Below, in pieces: positions 50,795-59,973 of a DNA stretch of 64,000 bases. The stretch is taken from NCBI RefSeq assembly GCF_032598905.1, contig NZ_CP122458.1, forward strand, positions 10,069,001-10,133,000. Reading direction: 5' to 3'. Source of the stretch: Streptomyces sp. 11x1 (GTDB taxonomy: Bacteria; Actinomycetota; Actinomycetes; Streptomycetales; Streptomycetaceae). Position 1 is the first letter of the stretch. Each line of letters starts with the position of its first letter. Position numbers and translations under genes: made by a program. The notes under the pieces were generated by a model. That model was not told where the DNA came from, made no database searches, and saw only the letters and a program-made list of their open reading frames with translations.

Positions 50795-52086
50795 GCGAAC
50801 CGCGCCCGAGGGGGCTTCGGCCACGCACCGAGCGGGCCCGCGTCCTCCTCGTCCTCGCGTCGGCCCTGGCAGTCACCGCCTTCACCGCCACCGTCCCGCT
50901 GTTGCGCGGCTTCTTCGACCTGCGCGTCTACCACGGCACGATCGACCACTGGGTCCACCACGACGGCCGCCTCTACGACTACCTGGTGCCGGGCACGACC
51001 TACGGCTTCACCTATCCGCCGTTCGCGGCCGTCGTCATGCTGCCGATGGCGCTGGTCGGGCTGCGCACCGCGATCGTGCTGTGCCTGGGGCTGAACCTGG
51101 CAGCACTCGCGGCCGTCCTGCGGCTACTGGCCGGCCCGGCGCCGAGTCGCCACGGCTGGTTCGGTGTTTCCCTGCTTCTCTGCGCGCTCGCGCTGTTCGA
51201 ACCGTTGCGGGACACCTTCGGCTTCGGGCAGGTGAACCTCCTGCTGCTGGCCCTGGTCCTCGCCGACGCCCGGCTGCTGGCCACGGGCCGGGGCCGCTGG
51301 GCGGGCGTCGGCATCGGCCTGGCGGCGGCGGTCAAGCTGACGCCCGCGATCTTCATCGGACTGCTGCTGCTCGCCTGGCGGTGGCGGGCCGCCGGGCTCG
51401 CGACGGCCGTCGCCGCGGCCGCCACCGCGGCGGCGGCCTGGATCGCCCCGGCCGCCTCGCGCTTCTACTGGACCGAGGCGCTGTGGGACACCAGCCGCGT
51501 CGGCCGCCTCGACTACGTCTCCAACCAGTCGTTGCAGGGTGTCCTGGCCCGGCTCGTGGCCCCGCACGAGCCGAGCCGAGCCGTGTGGGCGGGGCTGGTG
51601 CTCGTGGTGCTGTGCGTGTGGGCGTGGCGGACCCGTGCGGCGGTACGCGCCGCCGATTGGACCGCCGCCTTCGCCCTCACCGGGCTGACCGGCGCTCTGG
51701 TCAGCCCGATCACCTGGGTGCACCATCTGGTCTGGCTGCTGCCGGCCTTCGCCGTCCTGCTCAGGCACCGTCGGCTGCTGCCGCTCACGGCGGCCCTGTA
51801 CGCGGTGCTGTGCAGCAGCGTCGTGTGGCTGTGGTTCGACGACGCGTCCGGCGTCGGCGGCTTCATCGGCAGCAACACCTATGTGTGGATCACGCTCGGT
51901 CTGCTGCTGTGGCTGCCGGTCGGTCAGCCCCGGGTGGACCGGCCGATCCTGAGCCGCAGTGCCAGGGCCACGGCCGCCGCGCCCACCCCGACCGCGCCCG
52001 CGATCGTACCCACCACCGGCCAGTCGGGAACGGTCACCTCGGCCGCCTCCGCGCGGGTCACGGGCCGCGATCCGGGACCGGCTTGA
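50791..52086 (+). CDS. GT87-family membrane mannosyltransferase
   Basis: A 431-residue polytopic GT-C protein: FFDLRVYHGTIDHWV (Asp of the first loop), YGFTYPPFAAVVMLPMAL, FGFGQVNLLLLALVLADARLLA and a Lys-containing AAAVKLTPAIFIGLLLLAW, typical of GT87/DUF2029 enzymes such as PimE. It probably adds a mannose from polyprenyl phosphate outside the membrane. It is coupled to the MptB-like gene. Its last 163 bases overlap the end of the convergent carboxypeptidase gene; the last ~50 residues are Ala/Thr/Pro-rich and may be dispensable or a misplaced stop. Confidence 0.85.
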   Translation: MSEPRPRGLRPRTERARVLLVLASALAVTAFTATVPLLRGFFDLRVYHGTIDHWVHHDGRLYDYLVPGTTYGFTYPPFAAVVMLPMALVGLRTAIVLCLGLNLAALAAVLRLLAGPAPSRHGWFGVSLLLCALALFEPLRDTFGFGQVNLLLLALVLADARLLATGRGRWAGVGIGLAAAVKLTPAIFIGLLLLAWRWRAAGLATAVAAAATAAAAWIAPAASRFYWTEALWDTSRVGRLDYVSNQSLQGVLARLVAPHEPSRAVWAGLVLVVLCVWAWRTRAAVRAADWTAAFALTGLTGALVSPITWVHHLVWLLPAFAVLLRHRRLLPLTAALYAVLCSSVVWLWFDDASGVGGFIGSNTYVWITLGLLLWLPVGQPRVDRPILSRSARATAAAPTPTAPAIVPTTGQSGTVTSAASARVTGRDPGPA

Positions 52087-53135
52087 GGCGCCGCCGCCGG
52101 GCGCGGCGGCAGGAGCGAGCCCACGGCGTCCACCTGCCCTGCGGCGTCGAACCCCCAGTCGAGCAGGGAGCGCGTCTCCTCGTACACGGCGTAGCCGCCG
52201 GACTCGGGGCGCATCACCGTCACCACGAGGGTGCGTCCGCCCCGTTTCGCGGCGGCGATCAGCGTGTTGCCCGCGTGGGTGGTGTAGCCGTTCTTGACGC
52301 CGATCAACCCCGGATAGCGTTCCACTCCGGCGCCGGTGAGCAGCCGGTTGGTGTTCTGGATGCCGTACGACCAGCCGCCCGCCGGGAACTTGGCGGTGGC
52401 GGTGGCGCAGTACCCGGCGAACTCGGCGTTGCGCAGCCCCGCCCGTCCGAACACCGCCAGGTCGTAGGCGGACGACACCTGGCCGGGCGCGTCGTAGCCG
52501 TCGGGGGAGACGACGTGCGTGTCGCGGGCGCCCAGGGCGCGGGCCTTGTCCCGCATCTGACGGGCGGTAGCCTTCCAGCCGCCGTTGAGGTGGGCCAGGA
52601 CGCGTACGGCGTCGTTGCCCGAGCTGAGGAAGACCCCGCGCCACAGGTCGGCGACGGTGTACGTGCTGCCCTCCTTGACGCCTACCAGGCTGCTCCCGGC
52701 GCCGATGCCCGCCAGTTCCTCGCTCTTCACGGTGTGTCTCAGGCCCGCCGGGAGGCCCGGCAGCACGGTGAGCGCGAACAGGGTCTTCAGGGTGCTCGCG
52801 GGCGGCAGTCTGCGGTGCGCGTCGTGCGCGGCGAGGACCGCGCCGCTGTCGGCGTCGGCCACCAGCCACGACACCGCGGACACGTCCGGCACCTCGGGCG
52901 CCCCGGCCCGCAGCCGCACCTGTGTCCCCTGCCGGTACAGGGACGTTGACCCCTGCGCGGCCTTGGCGTCCTGCGCGTCCGTCACGGACCGGGGGCCGGT
53001 GGCTTCCGGGTCGGTCACGACGGCCAGGGCCCCGACCGCGCAGGCGGCGGTGCAGCACACGGTGAGGCGGGCCGCGCGGGAAGCGCGGGCGCCACGGGCG
53101 GTGCGGGGAGCACGGGATGGGAATCCGATGGTCAT
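51924..53135 (-). CDS. D-alanyl-D-alanine carboxypeptidase
   Basis: A 403-residue low-molecular-weight penicillin-binding protein that trims the terminal D-Ala of peptidoglycan stems. It has a signal/anchor stretch at residues 20-45, catalytic Ser114-x-x-Lys117 in PPASTLKTLF, SSGNDAVRVLA (SxN motif), and IGVKNGYTTHAGNTL where the family's KTG box reads KNG. The C-terminus has a membrane helix (GTIAGAVGVGAAAVALAL) and a short basic tail. It lies 80 bases downstream of the Rho gene. Confidence 0.92.
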   Translation of the reverse strand: MTIGFPSRAPRTARGARASRAARLTVCCTAACAVGALAVVTDPEATGPRSVTDAQDAKAAQGSTSLYRQGTQVRLRAGAPEVPDVSAVSWLVADADSGAVLAAHDAHRRLPPASTLKTLFALTVLPGLPAGLRHTVKSEELAGIGAGSSLVGVKEGSTYTVADLWRGVFLSSGNDAVRVLAHLNGGWKATARQMRDKARALGARDTHVVSPDGYDAPGQVSSAYDLAVFGRAGLRNAEFAGYCATATAKFPAGGWSYGIQNTNRLLTGAGVERYPGLIGVKNGYTTHAGNTLIAAAKRGGRTLVVTVMRPESGGYAVYEETRSLLDWGFDAAGQVDAVGSLLPPRPAAAPQAGPGSRPVTRAEAAEVTVPDWPVVGTIAGAVGVGAAAVALALRLRIGRSTRG

Positions 53136-53215
53136 ACCGCAAACGTAGGAAGGGGGGTGCCGTACTCCCGGATGCCAGGGCCGAGCGCACGGATCGAGCA
53201 CCCGGATGCCGCATG

Positions 53216-54358
53216 TCATGCCGCCGGCAGCGTGGGCCGCACCTGCCGCAGGAAGGCGGCGTTGTCCGGCGTGGCGCGCATTCGCTCCAGCAGTGTCTCC
53301 AGGTTCGGCTGCCCCTCGCGCGAGCGCAGCGCCTGCCGCAGACCGCGTACGGCCGCCAACTCGCCGACTGTCAGGAGGAGTTCCTCGCGGCGGGTGCCGG
53401 AGGGGGTGATGTCGACGGCGGGGAAGACCCGCCGGTCGGCGAGGGCGCGGTCCAGACGGAGTTCCATGTTGCCGGTGCCCTTGAGCTCCTCGAAGAAGAA
53501 GCCGTCGGCGCGGGACCCGGTCTCCACCAGGGCGGTGGCCAGGATGGTGAGGGAGCCGCCCTCCTCGGTCAGACGGGCGGCGCCGAAGAGCCGCTTGGGG
53601 CCGTGCAGGGCGGCGGCGTCCACCCCGCCGCTGAGGGTGCGGCCACCGGACGCGGCCGCGTTGTTGTGGGCCCGGCACAGCCGGGTCAGGGAGTCCAGGA
53701 GGATCACCACGTCCTCGCCCTGCTCGACGAGCCGCTTGGCGCGCTCCACGACGAGTTCGGCGAGCGCGATGTGCTGCTTGGGGGACCGGTCGAACGTCGA
53801 GGCGTACACCTCGCCCCGCACGGAGCGCCGCATGTCGGTCACCTCCTCGGGCCGTTCGTCGAGCAGCACCACCATCAGGCGGGCCTCGGGGTGGTTGGCG
53901 GCGATCGCGGCGGCCACCTGCTGCAGCAGGACGGTCTTGCCGGTCTTGGGCGGGGCCACGATCAGCCCGCGCTGTCCCTTGCCGACGGGGGCGACGAGGT
54001 CGACCAGACGGCCCGTCAGACCGCTCGCCGGGTGTTCGAGCCGCAGCCGCTCGCGGGGGTGCAGCGGGGTGAGGTCGCGGAAGTGCGGGCGGGCGTGCAG
54101 CTCCCCGGGCGTACGGCCGTTGATCCGCTCGACCTCGATGAGGGCGCGCCGGCCGTCGCGCAGGCCCTCGACGGTGTCGCCCTTGCGCAGGCCGTACCGG
54201 CGGACGAGCGCCGCGGAGACCTGCGGGTCGGAGGGGGTCGGCAGGCAGCCGGCGACGCGCAGCTGCCCCTGCCCGCCCTGCGTGGTCTCCAGGACGCCGG
54301 TGACCCGGACCGGCTGCCGAGGTTCGGTGGAAGTGCGTTCGAGTGTGGTGGTGGTCAT
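53216..54358 (-). CDS. rho: Short transcription termination factor Rho (paralogue)
   Basis: A 380-residue hexameric RNA-dependent ATPase. The N-terminal RNA-binding region (VRVTGVLETTQGGQGQLRVAG; LRKGDTVEGLRD) is compact. Then come Walker A (APPKTGKTVLLQQV), the Q-loop region, VVILLDSLTRLCRAHNN, GGVDAAALHGPKRLFGAAR and LDRALADRRVFPAVDI. Main actinomycete Rho proteins carry a long, charged N-terminal insertion; this copy lacks it. The ATG at 54358 follows AAAGGACCTCCC. A C-rich, G-poor leader suggests self-regulation. Its role beside the main Rho is unknown. Confidence 0.92.
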   Translation of the reverse strand: MTTTTLERTSTEPRQPVRVTGVLETTQGGQGQLRVAGCLPTPSDPQVSAALVRRYGLRKGDTVEGLRDGRRALIEVERINGRTPGELHARPHFRDLTPLHPRERLRLEHPASGLTGRLVDLVAPVGKGQRGLIVAPPKTGKTVLLQQVAAAIAANHPEARLMVVLLDERPEEVTDMRRSVRGEVYASTFDRSPKQHIALAELVVERAKRLVEQGEDVVILLDSLTRLCRAHNNAAASGGRTLSGGVDAAALHGPKRLFGAARLTEEGGSLTILATALVETGSRADGFFFEELKGTGNMELRLDRALADRRVFPAVDITPSGTRREELLLTVGELAAVRGLRQALRSREGQPNLETLLERMRATPDNAAFLRQVRPTLPAA

Positions 54359-54743
54359 GAAGGGAGGTCCTTTCGAGGACGTGAGGAAAGCGCGTGGGAA
54401 GGGGGAGGGGAAGGCGCACACCCGGAGCGAGGCCGAGCCGTGCACGGCCGCGTTGCGAGAAGCGGCCCGTGCGTCGCGGGTGGTTGCGCTGAAGCCGACG
54501 GCCGGTCGGGAATCGACGGGCGGCGCGGCGAGAAAGATCTCAGGATCCACGGGATCCGGGAGAGAGTGGCAACGGCGCCCGGGAAAGGGCGATACACACG
54601 TGCCGACTTGAGCTTACCATCATCGGTGGCCGCCTGTGGAGAGTTCCTTACCGATGGCTTACCCGTGGTCGTTGAACTGATCTCGCGGAGCTCCCGTACA
54701 GATGGGGGCACCGCCAGCGGTCTTCGCACGGAAGGAACGTCGC
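54359..54743. promoter_or_regulatory. Divergent rho/sulfatase control region with pyrimidine-rich leader
   Basis: On the minus strand, TAAGCT at 54616-54611 is a possible -10 for rho, giving a ~245-base leader. Bases 54417-54376 of that leader are nearly all C and T. Such C-rich, G-poor RNA next to the start codon is the classic kind of rut site by which Rho limits its own synthesis. No clear -35 is seen. For the rightward gene a good GGAAGGA ribosome site lies at 54731-54737. Confidence 0.5.
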
Positions 54744-56528
54744 GTGTCGCTCTTCACGCGCTCCAGCCCCTCGTCCGACACGGACGAGACGAGCAAGCCC
54801 TCGACCGAGGACACACCGCCGAAGACCGTCGGCCCCGTCCGCCGATGGCGCGGTCACCGGACGGCGTTCCGGACGAAGTACCCCGGCGCGGCGCGGAGCG
54901 TGTCGTGGGGCGTCACGGGCCTGGCCGCCGCCCTCGTGCTCTTCGCGCTGCTGATGCCCGGCAAGGCCGAGTACTTCGAGGCGCGGCAGTTCCTGCGGCT
55001 GCCCGTGGAGCCGATCCTCGCCGCCGCCCTGATGCTGGTGCTGCCCCGGCGGCCGAGGCTGGTCGCGGCGGTCGTCATCGGGCTCGGCCTGGCCGCGCTG
55101 GTGGTCGTGAAGGCACTCGACATCGGCTTCAACCAGTTCCTCGGCCGAGGGTTCAACGTCGTCCTCGACTGGGGCCTGCTGGACGACGCCGAGTCGTACG
55201 TCCAGGACACGCTCGGCCCGACGGGCGCGACGGCTGCCGTGGTCGGCCTCGTGGTTCTGGTGCTGCTGCTGTTCGTCGTCATGGCGCTGGCGGTGGTGCG
55301 GCTCGTCGCCGTCCTGGTCCGCGACCGGGACCGGGCGACCCGGGGCACCATCGTCGCCGGGACCGTGTGGATCACCTGCGCCGCGCTCGGTCTGACGCCG
55401 ATCCAGAACACGGCGGTCGCCTCCAGGAACACCATCGGTTTCGTGCAGGACCGGCTGGACCGGGTGCGGGAGACCCTGCGGGACGAGGCCGCGTTCGCCA
55501 GGGAGGCCAAGAAGGACGAGTTCGCCGATGTGCCCGCCGACCGGCTGCTGACCGGGCTGCGCGGCAAGGACGTCATGATCACCTTCATCGAGAGCTACGG
55601 GCGCGCGGCCCTGGAGGACCCGGCCATCGCACCGGGCGTGACCGCGGCCCTCGACGAGGAGGACAAGGCCCTGACCGAGGCCGGGTTCGCGGCGAAGAGC
55701 GGCTGGTTGACCTCGGCGACGTACGGCGGCAGCAGCTGGCTCGGCCACTCCACGTTCCTGACGGGCCTGTGGATCGACAACCAGAGTCGCTATCGCACGG
55801 TCACCGCCGGCGAACGCCTCACGCTGCCCGGCGCGTTCAGCAAGAGCGGCGCCTGGCGGACGGTCGGCATCGTGCCCGGCGTGCAGAAGAACTGGCCGGA
55901 GGGCGACTTCTACGGCCTCGACAAGGTCTACGACTCCCGTGATCTCGGCTACCAGGGGCCGAAGTTCAGCTGGTCGACCATGCCCGACCAGTACGCCCTC
56001 ACCGCCTTCGAACGCCTGGAGGCCGCCAAGAAGGGCGACAAGCCGCTGATGTCGGAGATCATCCTGACCTCCAGTCACCAGCCCTGGGCGCCGCTGCCGA
56101 AGATGGTCGGCTGGGACGAGGTCGGCGACGGCTCCGTCTACCGGGACATCGAGAAGGCCGGCAAGGACCCCGCCGATGTCTTCACCGACCCCGTCAAGGT
56201 CAAGGAGGAGTACGGCAGGTCCGTCCAGTACTCGCTGCACAGCCTCCTGCAGTACGTGGAGAAGTACGGCGACGAGAACACCGTCCTGGTCTTCCTCGGC
56301 GACCACCAGCCCATGGCGAGCGTCAGCGGCAACGGCGCGAGCCACGACGTACCGGTCACCGTCGTGGCCCACGACCCGAAGGTCCTCGACCGGATCGCCG
56401 ACTGGGGCTGGTCCGACGGCCTGCGGCCCGGCGACGACGCTCCGGTCTGGCGCATGGACACCTTCCGCGACCGCTTCCTGACGGCCTACGGCGAGGAGCC
56501 GAAGAAGGCCGGCTCGCCCGCGCCGTAG
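54744..56528 (+). CDS. Sulfatase / LTA-synthase-like membrane phosphotransferase
   Basis: A 594-residue protein with about five N-terminal membrane segments (residues ~50-235) and an extracytoplasmic alkaline-phosphatase-superfamily domain. Metal and nucleophile motifs are VMITFIESYGRAAL, TYGGSSWLGHSTFLTGLW (Ser/Thr nucleophile), SEIILTSSHQPW and VFLGDHQPMASV. These resemble LtaS and phosphoglycerol transferases that move head groups onto glycolipids or wall polymers. The N-terminal 45 residues are a charged cytoplasmic stretch. The start is GTG at 54744. Neighbouring mannosyltransferases suggest a shared envelope glycopolymer. Confidence 0.85.
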   Translation: MSLFTRSSPSSDTDETSKPSTEDTPPKTVGPVRRWRGHRTAFRTKYPGAARSVSWGVTGLAAALVLFALLMPGKAEYFEARQFLRLPVEPILAAALMLVLPRRPRLVAAVVIGLGLAALVVVKALDIGFNQFLGRGFNVVLDWGLLDDAESYVQDTLGPTGATAAVVGLVVLVLLLFVVMALAVVRLVAVLVRDRDRATRGTIVAGTVWITCAALGLTPIQNTAVASRNTIGFVQDRLDRVRETLRDEAAFAREAKKDEFADVPADRLLTGLRGKDVMITFIESYGRAALEDPAIAPGVTAALDEEDKALTEAGFAAKSGWLTSATYGGSSWLGHSTFLTGLWIDNQSRYRTVTAGERLTLPGAFSKSGAWRTVGIVPGVQKNWPEGDFYGLDKVYDSRDLGYQGPKFSWSTMPDQYALTAFERLEAAKKGDKPLMSEIILTSSHQPWAPLPKMVGWDEVGDGSVYRDIEKAGKDPADVFTDPVKVKEEYGRSVQYSLHSLLQYVEKYGDENTVLVFLGDHQPMASVSGNGASHDVPVTVVAHDPKVLDRIADWGWSDGLRPGDDAPVWRMDTFRDRFLTAYGEEPKKAGSPAP

Positions 56529-56693
56529 AGGTGCGTACCAAGCCCCGCGGCCCGGGCGTCATCCGAACGACAGGCCCTAGAAGCGTCCTGAAGATCTTGA
56601 AAATGCGCCCGGCTTGCCCTACTTGATGGCGATTGACATTTACCGGCAATCCAGGGTGAGTCGGGCGGCCAGAGCAAGATCTTCAGCGGTCTC
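56529..56693. other. Intergenic region between convergent genes
   Basis: This 165-base stretch is unusually AT-rich in part for the window. It contains AGATCTTGAAAA near 56593 and its inverse AAGATCTTC near 56673, an inverted repeat AAGATCTT separated by about 75 bases. No terminator-like stem with a short loop and no coding region is apparent. Confidence 0.3.
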
Positions 56694-58280
56694 CTAGCCG
56701 TCGAGCTCGAAGATCCCGTATCCGAAGCCCTGCGCGGTGATCGTGCCGTCCCCGATCTCCACGCCCTGCCTCTCCAGGGTGCCGCGGACGGCGCGCCCGT
56801 ACGACCAACCGGCCGTGCTGCGCCGGGGGTTGATCACCACCAGATAGCGCCCGCCCCGGACGTACACGAACGGACCGCCGGTGTGCAGCACATCCACCGA
56901 GCCGCCGGAGCCCAGTTCGGGGGTCCGGCGGCGCAGGGCGATCAGGCGGCGGACGAGGTGGAGGAGCGAGGCGGTGTCGGCGCGCTGGGCGGCGACGGTC
57001 GGGCGGTCGGGGGAGGGGTCGAGGGGGAGGTAGAGACGGTCGGCGGGGGCGGTGGAGAAGCCCGCGTTCGGGGTGTCGTCCCACTGCATGGGGGTGCGGG
57101 AGCCCGCGCGGTTGTAGTCGGGGCCGAGGACGCTGCCCTCCTTGTCGGGCAGGCCCGGAAGGTAGCGCATGCCGATCTCGTCGCCGTAGTAGATCGCCGG
57201 CAGCGTCGGCCAGGTCAGCTGGAAGGCGAAGGCCGCGGGCAGCTGTTCGGGCGTACGGGGGCCGCAGTTGAGGCGGGAGAAGTCGTGGTTGGCACTGGGC
57301 AGGGAGATGAAGCCCGTGTCGCCGACGGCCGATGTCGCCTGCCGCCAGGCATCCACGAACGGGCCCGGTGAACCTCCACCGCTCGCGTCGAAGAAACAGT
57401 CGAGGGGGTCCCAGTGCTCGTGGACCGTGCCCGTGCCGTTGTTCCACAGCGAGCGCAGGGCGAGACCGTCGGTGGGGCCGCCGAAGTGCAGGAAGAAGTC
57501 GGCGTGGAAACCGGCCGGGATCGACACCTCCGGCTCGCCCCACTCGGCCAGCAGCACGGCGTCCGGGTGGGCGGAGTCCAGCCGGTGCCGCAGTTCCGTC
57601 CAGACCCGGGCGGTCTCGGCCCGGTCCGGATCGTCCTTCACGAGCGAGGCGGCCATGTCGACGCGGAAACCGGAGAGACCGAGGCCCAGCCAGTGGTCCA
57701 TGATCGTGCGGAGGGCCTCGCGGTTGGCGCGTGGCCCTTCGGCGTCGACCGGCAGCCGCCACGGCTCGGCCGGATTGCCGCGCGCGTAACCGAAGTTGAG
57801 GGCGGGCTGGGAGTCGAAGAAGTTCGGCAGGTACGCGCCCGGCCGGGTGCCGGGGGAAGCGACGAAGCCCTCGGGACGGCCCTCGGCCGTCCAGATGTAG
57901 CGGTGGTCGTCCGGGTCGTTCGCGGAGGCCCGGAACCACGGGTGGTCGATCGACGTGTGCCCGGCGACGAGATCCAGCAGGATCCGGATGCCCCGGCGGC
58001 CCGCCGCGTCGACGAGCCTCGCCAGGTCGTCGTTGGACCCGTAACGCGGGGCGACGTTCAGATAGTCCGCGACGTCGTACCCGGCGTCACGGAACGGCGA
58101 GACGAAACAGGGGTTCAGCCAGACGGTGTCGACCCCCAGCCAGGACAGATGGTCGAGGCGGTCGGTGATCCCGGCGAGATCCCCGATGCCGTCCCCGTCG
58201 GAGTCGGCGAAGGACTGCGGATAGATCTGGTAGAAGACGGCGTCGGCCAGCCAGGTCGGGGCGGGACGGAACGAAGTCAT
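56694..58280 (-). CDS. Alpha-glucosidase / oligo-alpha-glucan hydrolase (GH13)
   Basis: A 528-residue GH13 enzyme: WLADAVFYQIYPQSFADSDG, VDTVWLNPCFVSPFRDAGYD, LDLVAGHTSIDHPWF, the nucleophile in LSGFRVDMAASLV, acid Glu in AVLLAEWGEPEV and SANHDFSRLNCG. It lacks a signal peptide and is shorter than secreted amylases, so it probably hydrolyses maltodextrin or trehalose-like sugars in the cytoplasm. The ATG at 58280 starts MTSFRP. It is divergent from the methyltransferase gene and not near a transporter. Confidence 0.9.
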   Translation of the reverse strand: MTSFRPAPTWLADAVFYQIYPQSFADSDGDGIGDLAGITDRLDHLSWLGVDTVWLNPCFVSPFRDAGYDVADYLNVAPRYGSNDDLARLVDAAGRRGIRILLDLVAGHTSIDHPWFRASANDPDDHRYIWTAEGRPEGFVASPGTRPGAYLPNFFDSQPALNFGYARGNPAEPWRLPVDAEGPRANREALRTIMDHWLGLGLSGFRVDMAASLVKDDPDRAETARVWTELRHRLDSAHPDAVLLAEWGEPEVSIPAGFHADFFLHFGGPTDGLALRSLWNNGTGTVHEHWDPLDCFFDASGGGSPGPFVDAWRQATSAVGDTGFISLPSANHDFSRLNCGPRTPEQLPAAFAFQLTWPTLPAIYYGDEIGMRYLPGLPDKEGSVLGPDYNRAGSRTPMQWDDTPNAGFSTAPADRLYLPLDPSPDRPTVAAQRADTASLLHLVRRLIALRRRTPELGSGGSVDVLHTGGPFVYVRGGRYLVVINPRRSTAGWSYGRAVRGTLERQGVEIGDGTITAQGFGYGIFELDG

Positions 58281-58344
58281 GCCCCGGACCATAGGTGACA
58301 GTCCGCGTCCGGCGCTGCCCCGAGTCAGGGCCTAAGCTGAGGTG

Positions 58345-59145
58345 ATGTTCACCCCGCAAGGCCCCAGCCTCCGCGAACTCGCCGTTCAGGCACTCTCCTC
58401 CGTCGAACACGGCTACGACCTGCTCGCGCCCAAGTTCGATCACACCCCGTTCCGTACTCCGGACTCCGTGCTGGAGGCGGTCGAGGCGGCTCTGTCGTCG
58501 ATGGGCCCGTTCGAGGACGGCCTCGACCTCTGCTGCGGCACCGGGGCCGGGATGGAGGTGCTGCGCGAGGTCTGCCGGAAGAGCGTCACCGGTGTGGACA
58601 TCAGCGCCGGAATGCTGGCGGTGGGCAGGGAGCGGGTGGGCTCCGGCACCACCCGCTCCCCGGGTTCCGGAGAGTTCTCCGACGGTCGATCGGGCCCCGG
58701 GGGCGCGTCGGCCGGAGGCGAAGGCCCCGGCCTCTCCTGGGTGCGCGGGGACGCCCTCGCCCTGCCCTTCGCCTCGGCCTTCGACCTGGCCGTCAGTTTC
58801 GGCGCGTTCGGGCACTTCCTGCCCGAGGAGCTGCCGCGCCTGTTCTCCGAGGTCCACTCCGTCCTCAGGCCGGGCGGGCGCTTCGCGTTCCCGCTGCCGG
58901 CGCCCGCCCCGGCCCGCTCCCCCTGGTACTGGGCGGCTCTCGGCTTCGACACCGCGATGCGGGTGCGCAACGCGGTCTGGCGGCCGCCGTTCGTCATGTA
59001 CTACCGGCCGTTCCGGCTCGGACTCGTGCGAAGCGAGCTGGAACGCGCCGGCTTCGAGGTGGAGTTGTTCGCGCTGCCCGAGTTCGGCCGGCGGCCCGAC
59101 GGCAGCCCCCGCTGCCGCATGGTGGTGGCCACCCGCGAGGGCTGA
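58345..59145 (+). CDS. Class I SAM-dependent methyltransferase
   Basis: A 266-residue methyltransferase with motif I GLDLCCGTGAGMEVL, motif II TGVDISAGML, and VRGDALALPFASAFDLAVSFG. Between the SAM and substrate regions lies a Gly/Ser/Pro-rich loop of about 35 residues (RSPGSGEFSDGRSGPGG), unusual for the fold. C-terminal LFSEVHSVLRPGGRFAFPL completes the domain. The ATG at 58345 follows GAGGTG; a TAAGCT box 12 bases upstream could give a nearly leaderless mRNA. Substrate unknown. Confidence 0.87.
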   Translation: MFTPQGPSLRELAVQALSSVEHGYDLLAPKFDHTPFRTPDSVLEAVEAALSSMGPFEDGLDLCCGTGAGMEVLREVCRKSVTGVDISAGMLAVGRERVGSGTTRSPGSGEFSDGRSGPGGASAGGEGPGLSWVRGDALALPFASAFDLAVSFGAFGHFLPEELPRLFSEVHSVLRPGGRFAFPLPAPAPARSPWYWAALGFDTAMRVRNAVWRPPFVMYYRPFRLGLVRSELERAGFEVELFALPEFGRRPDGSPRCRMVVATREG

Positions 59146-59167
59146 CGCGGGACCCTCGGGTCGAGCC

Positions 59168-59973
59168 TCAACGCGTGGACTTCGCCGCCGACTTGATCAG
59201 TGCGGTCACCTTGTCCGGGTGGGACATCATCGCCACGTGCGAGGAGTTGACCTCGATCGTGTGCGAGCCCGCCCGCTTCGCCTGGAAGCGCTCCAGCGCG
59301 GGGGAGATGGTCTTGTCCTGGGTGGCCCCAGGAACCAGGAGGGAATCGTGCGCCACGCCGCGGCCCGCGCCGTGGACTCGAACGCCCCTACGTTGACCGG
59401 GCGTTGGGACACCGCCAGCACCGATGTCGTGGAGCGCGGCAGATCGGCCGCGAACACGTCGTGGAACTTGTCCGGCTTGATCGCCACGTCGTGGCGGCCG
59501 CCCCCGTCCGGAAGCGCCTCCAATGCCGGGTTGAGCTCGGAGCCCGGGAAACGGTTCGCCAGTTCGCCGAGCACGTCGCCCTTGTCGGGCATGAAGGCCG
59601 CCACGTACACCGGCGCCTTCACCTCGGGCACGGACGCGGCGGCCTCGGTGATGACGGCGCCGCCGTACGAGTGCCCGACGACGATCTTCGGACCGTCGAT
59701 CGTGCCCAGGAGCGAGGAGAGGTACGCGGAGTCCGACTGCAGGCCCCGCAGCGGGTTGGCCGGGGCGACGACCGGATAGCCGGCCTTCTTCAGCCGTGAG
59801 ACGACGCCGGACCAGCCGGAGGCGTCCGCGAACGCGCCGTGCACCAGGACGACCGTGGGCTTCGGTGACGTCCGGTCGGCCGAGGGGGCGGCGGCCGACG
59901 GCATGACCGTGGCGGCCGGCACCCCGACCGTGACGGCGACGCCCAGGACCAGAGGACGGTGACGTCTGCGCAT
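59168..59973 (-). pseudogene. Secreted alpha/beta hydrolase gene with single frameshift
   Basis: From ATG at 59973 the protein has a signal peptide (RRRHRPLVLGVAVTVGVPAA; AAPSADRTSPKPTVVLVHGA) and the hydrolase nucleophile elbow VVGHSYGGAVI. It reads in frame to TIPSWFLG near 59332, where the frame slips. The correct continuation, TQDKTISPALERFQAKRAGS through MMSHPDKVTALI, is in another frame and stops at 59168. A one-base deletion near 59330 explains the break. Intact relatives are ~260-280 residues. A sequencing error is possible. Confidence 0.75.

Noticed and set aside
54359..54550. N-terminally extended Rho starting at 54550
   Set aside because: The added residues are low-complexity and have no similarity to the Rho N-terminal domain, while the ATG at 54358 has a ribosome site.
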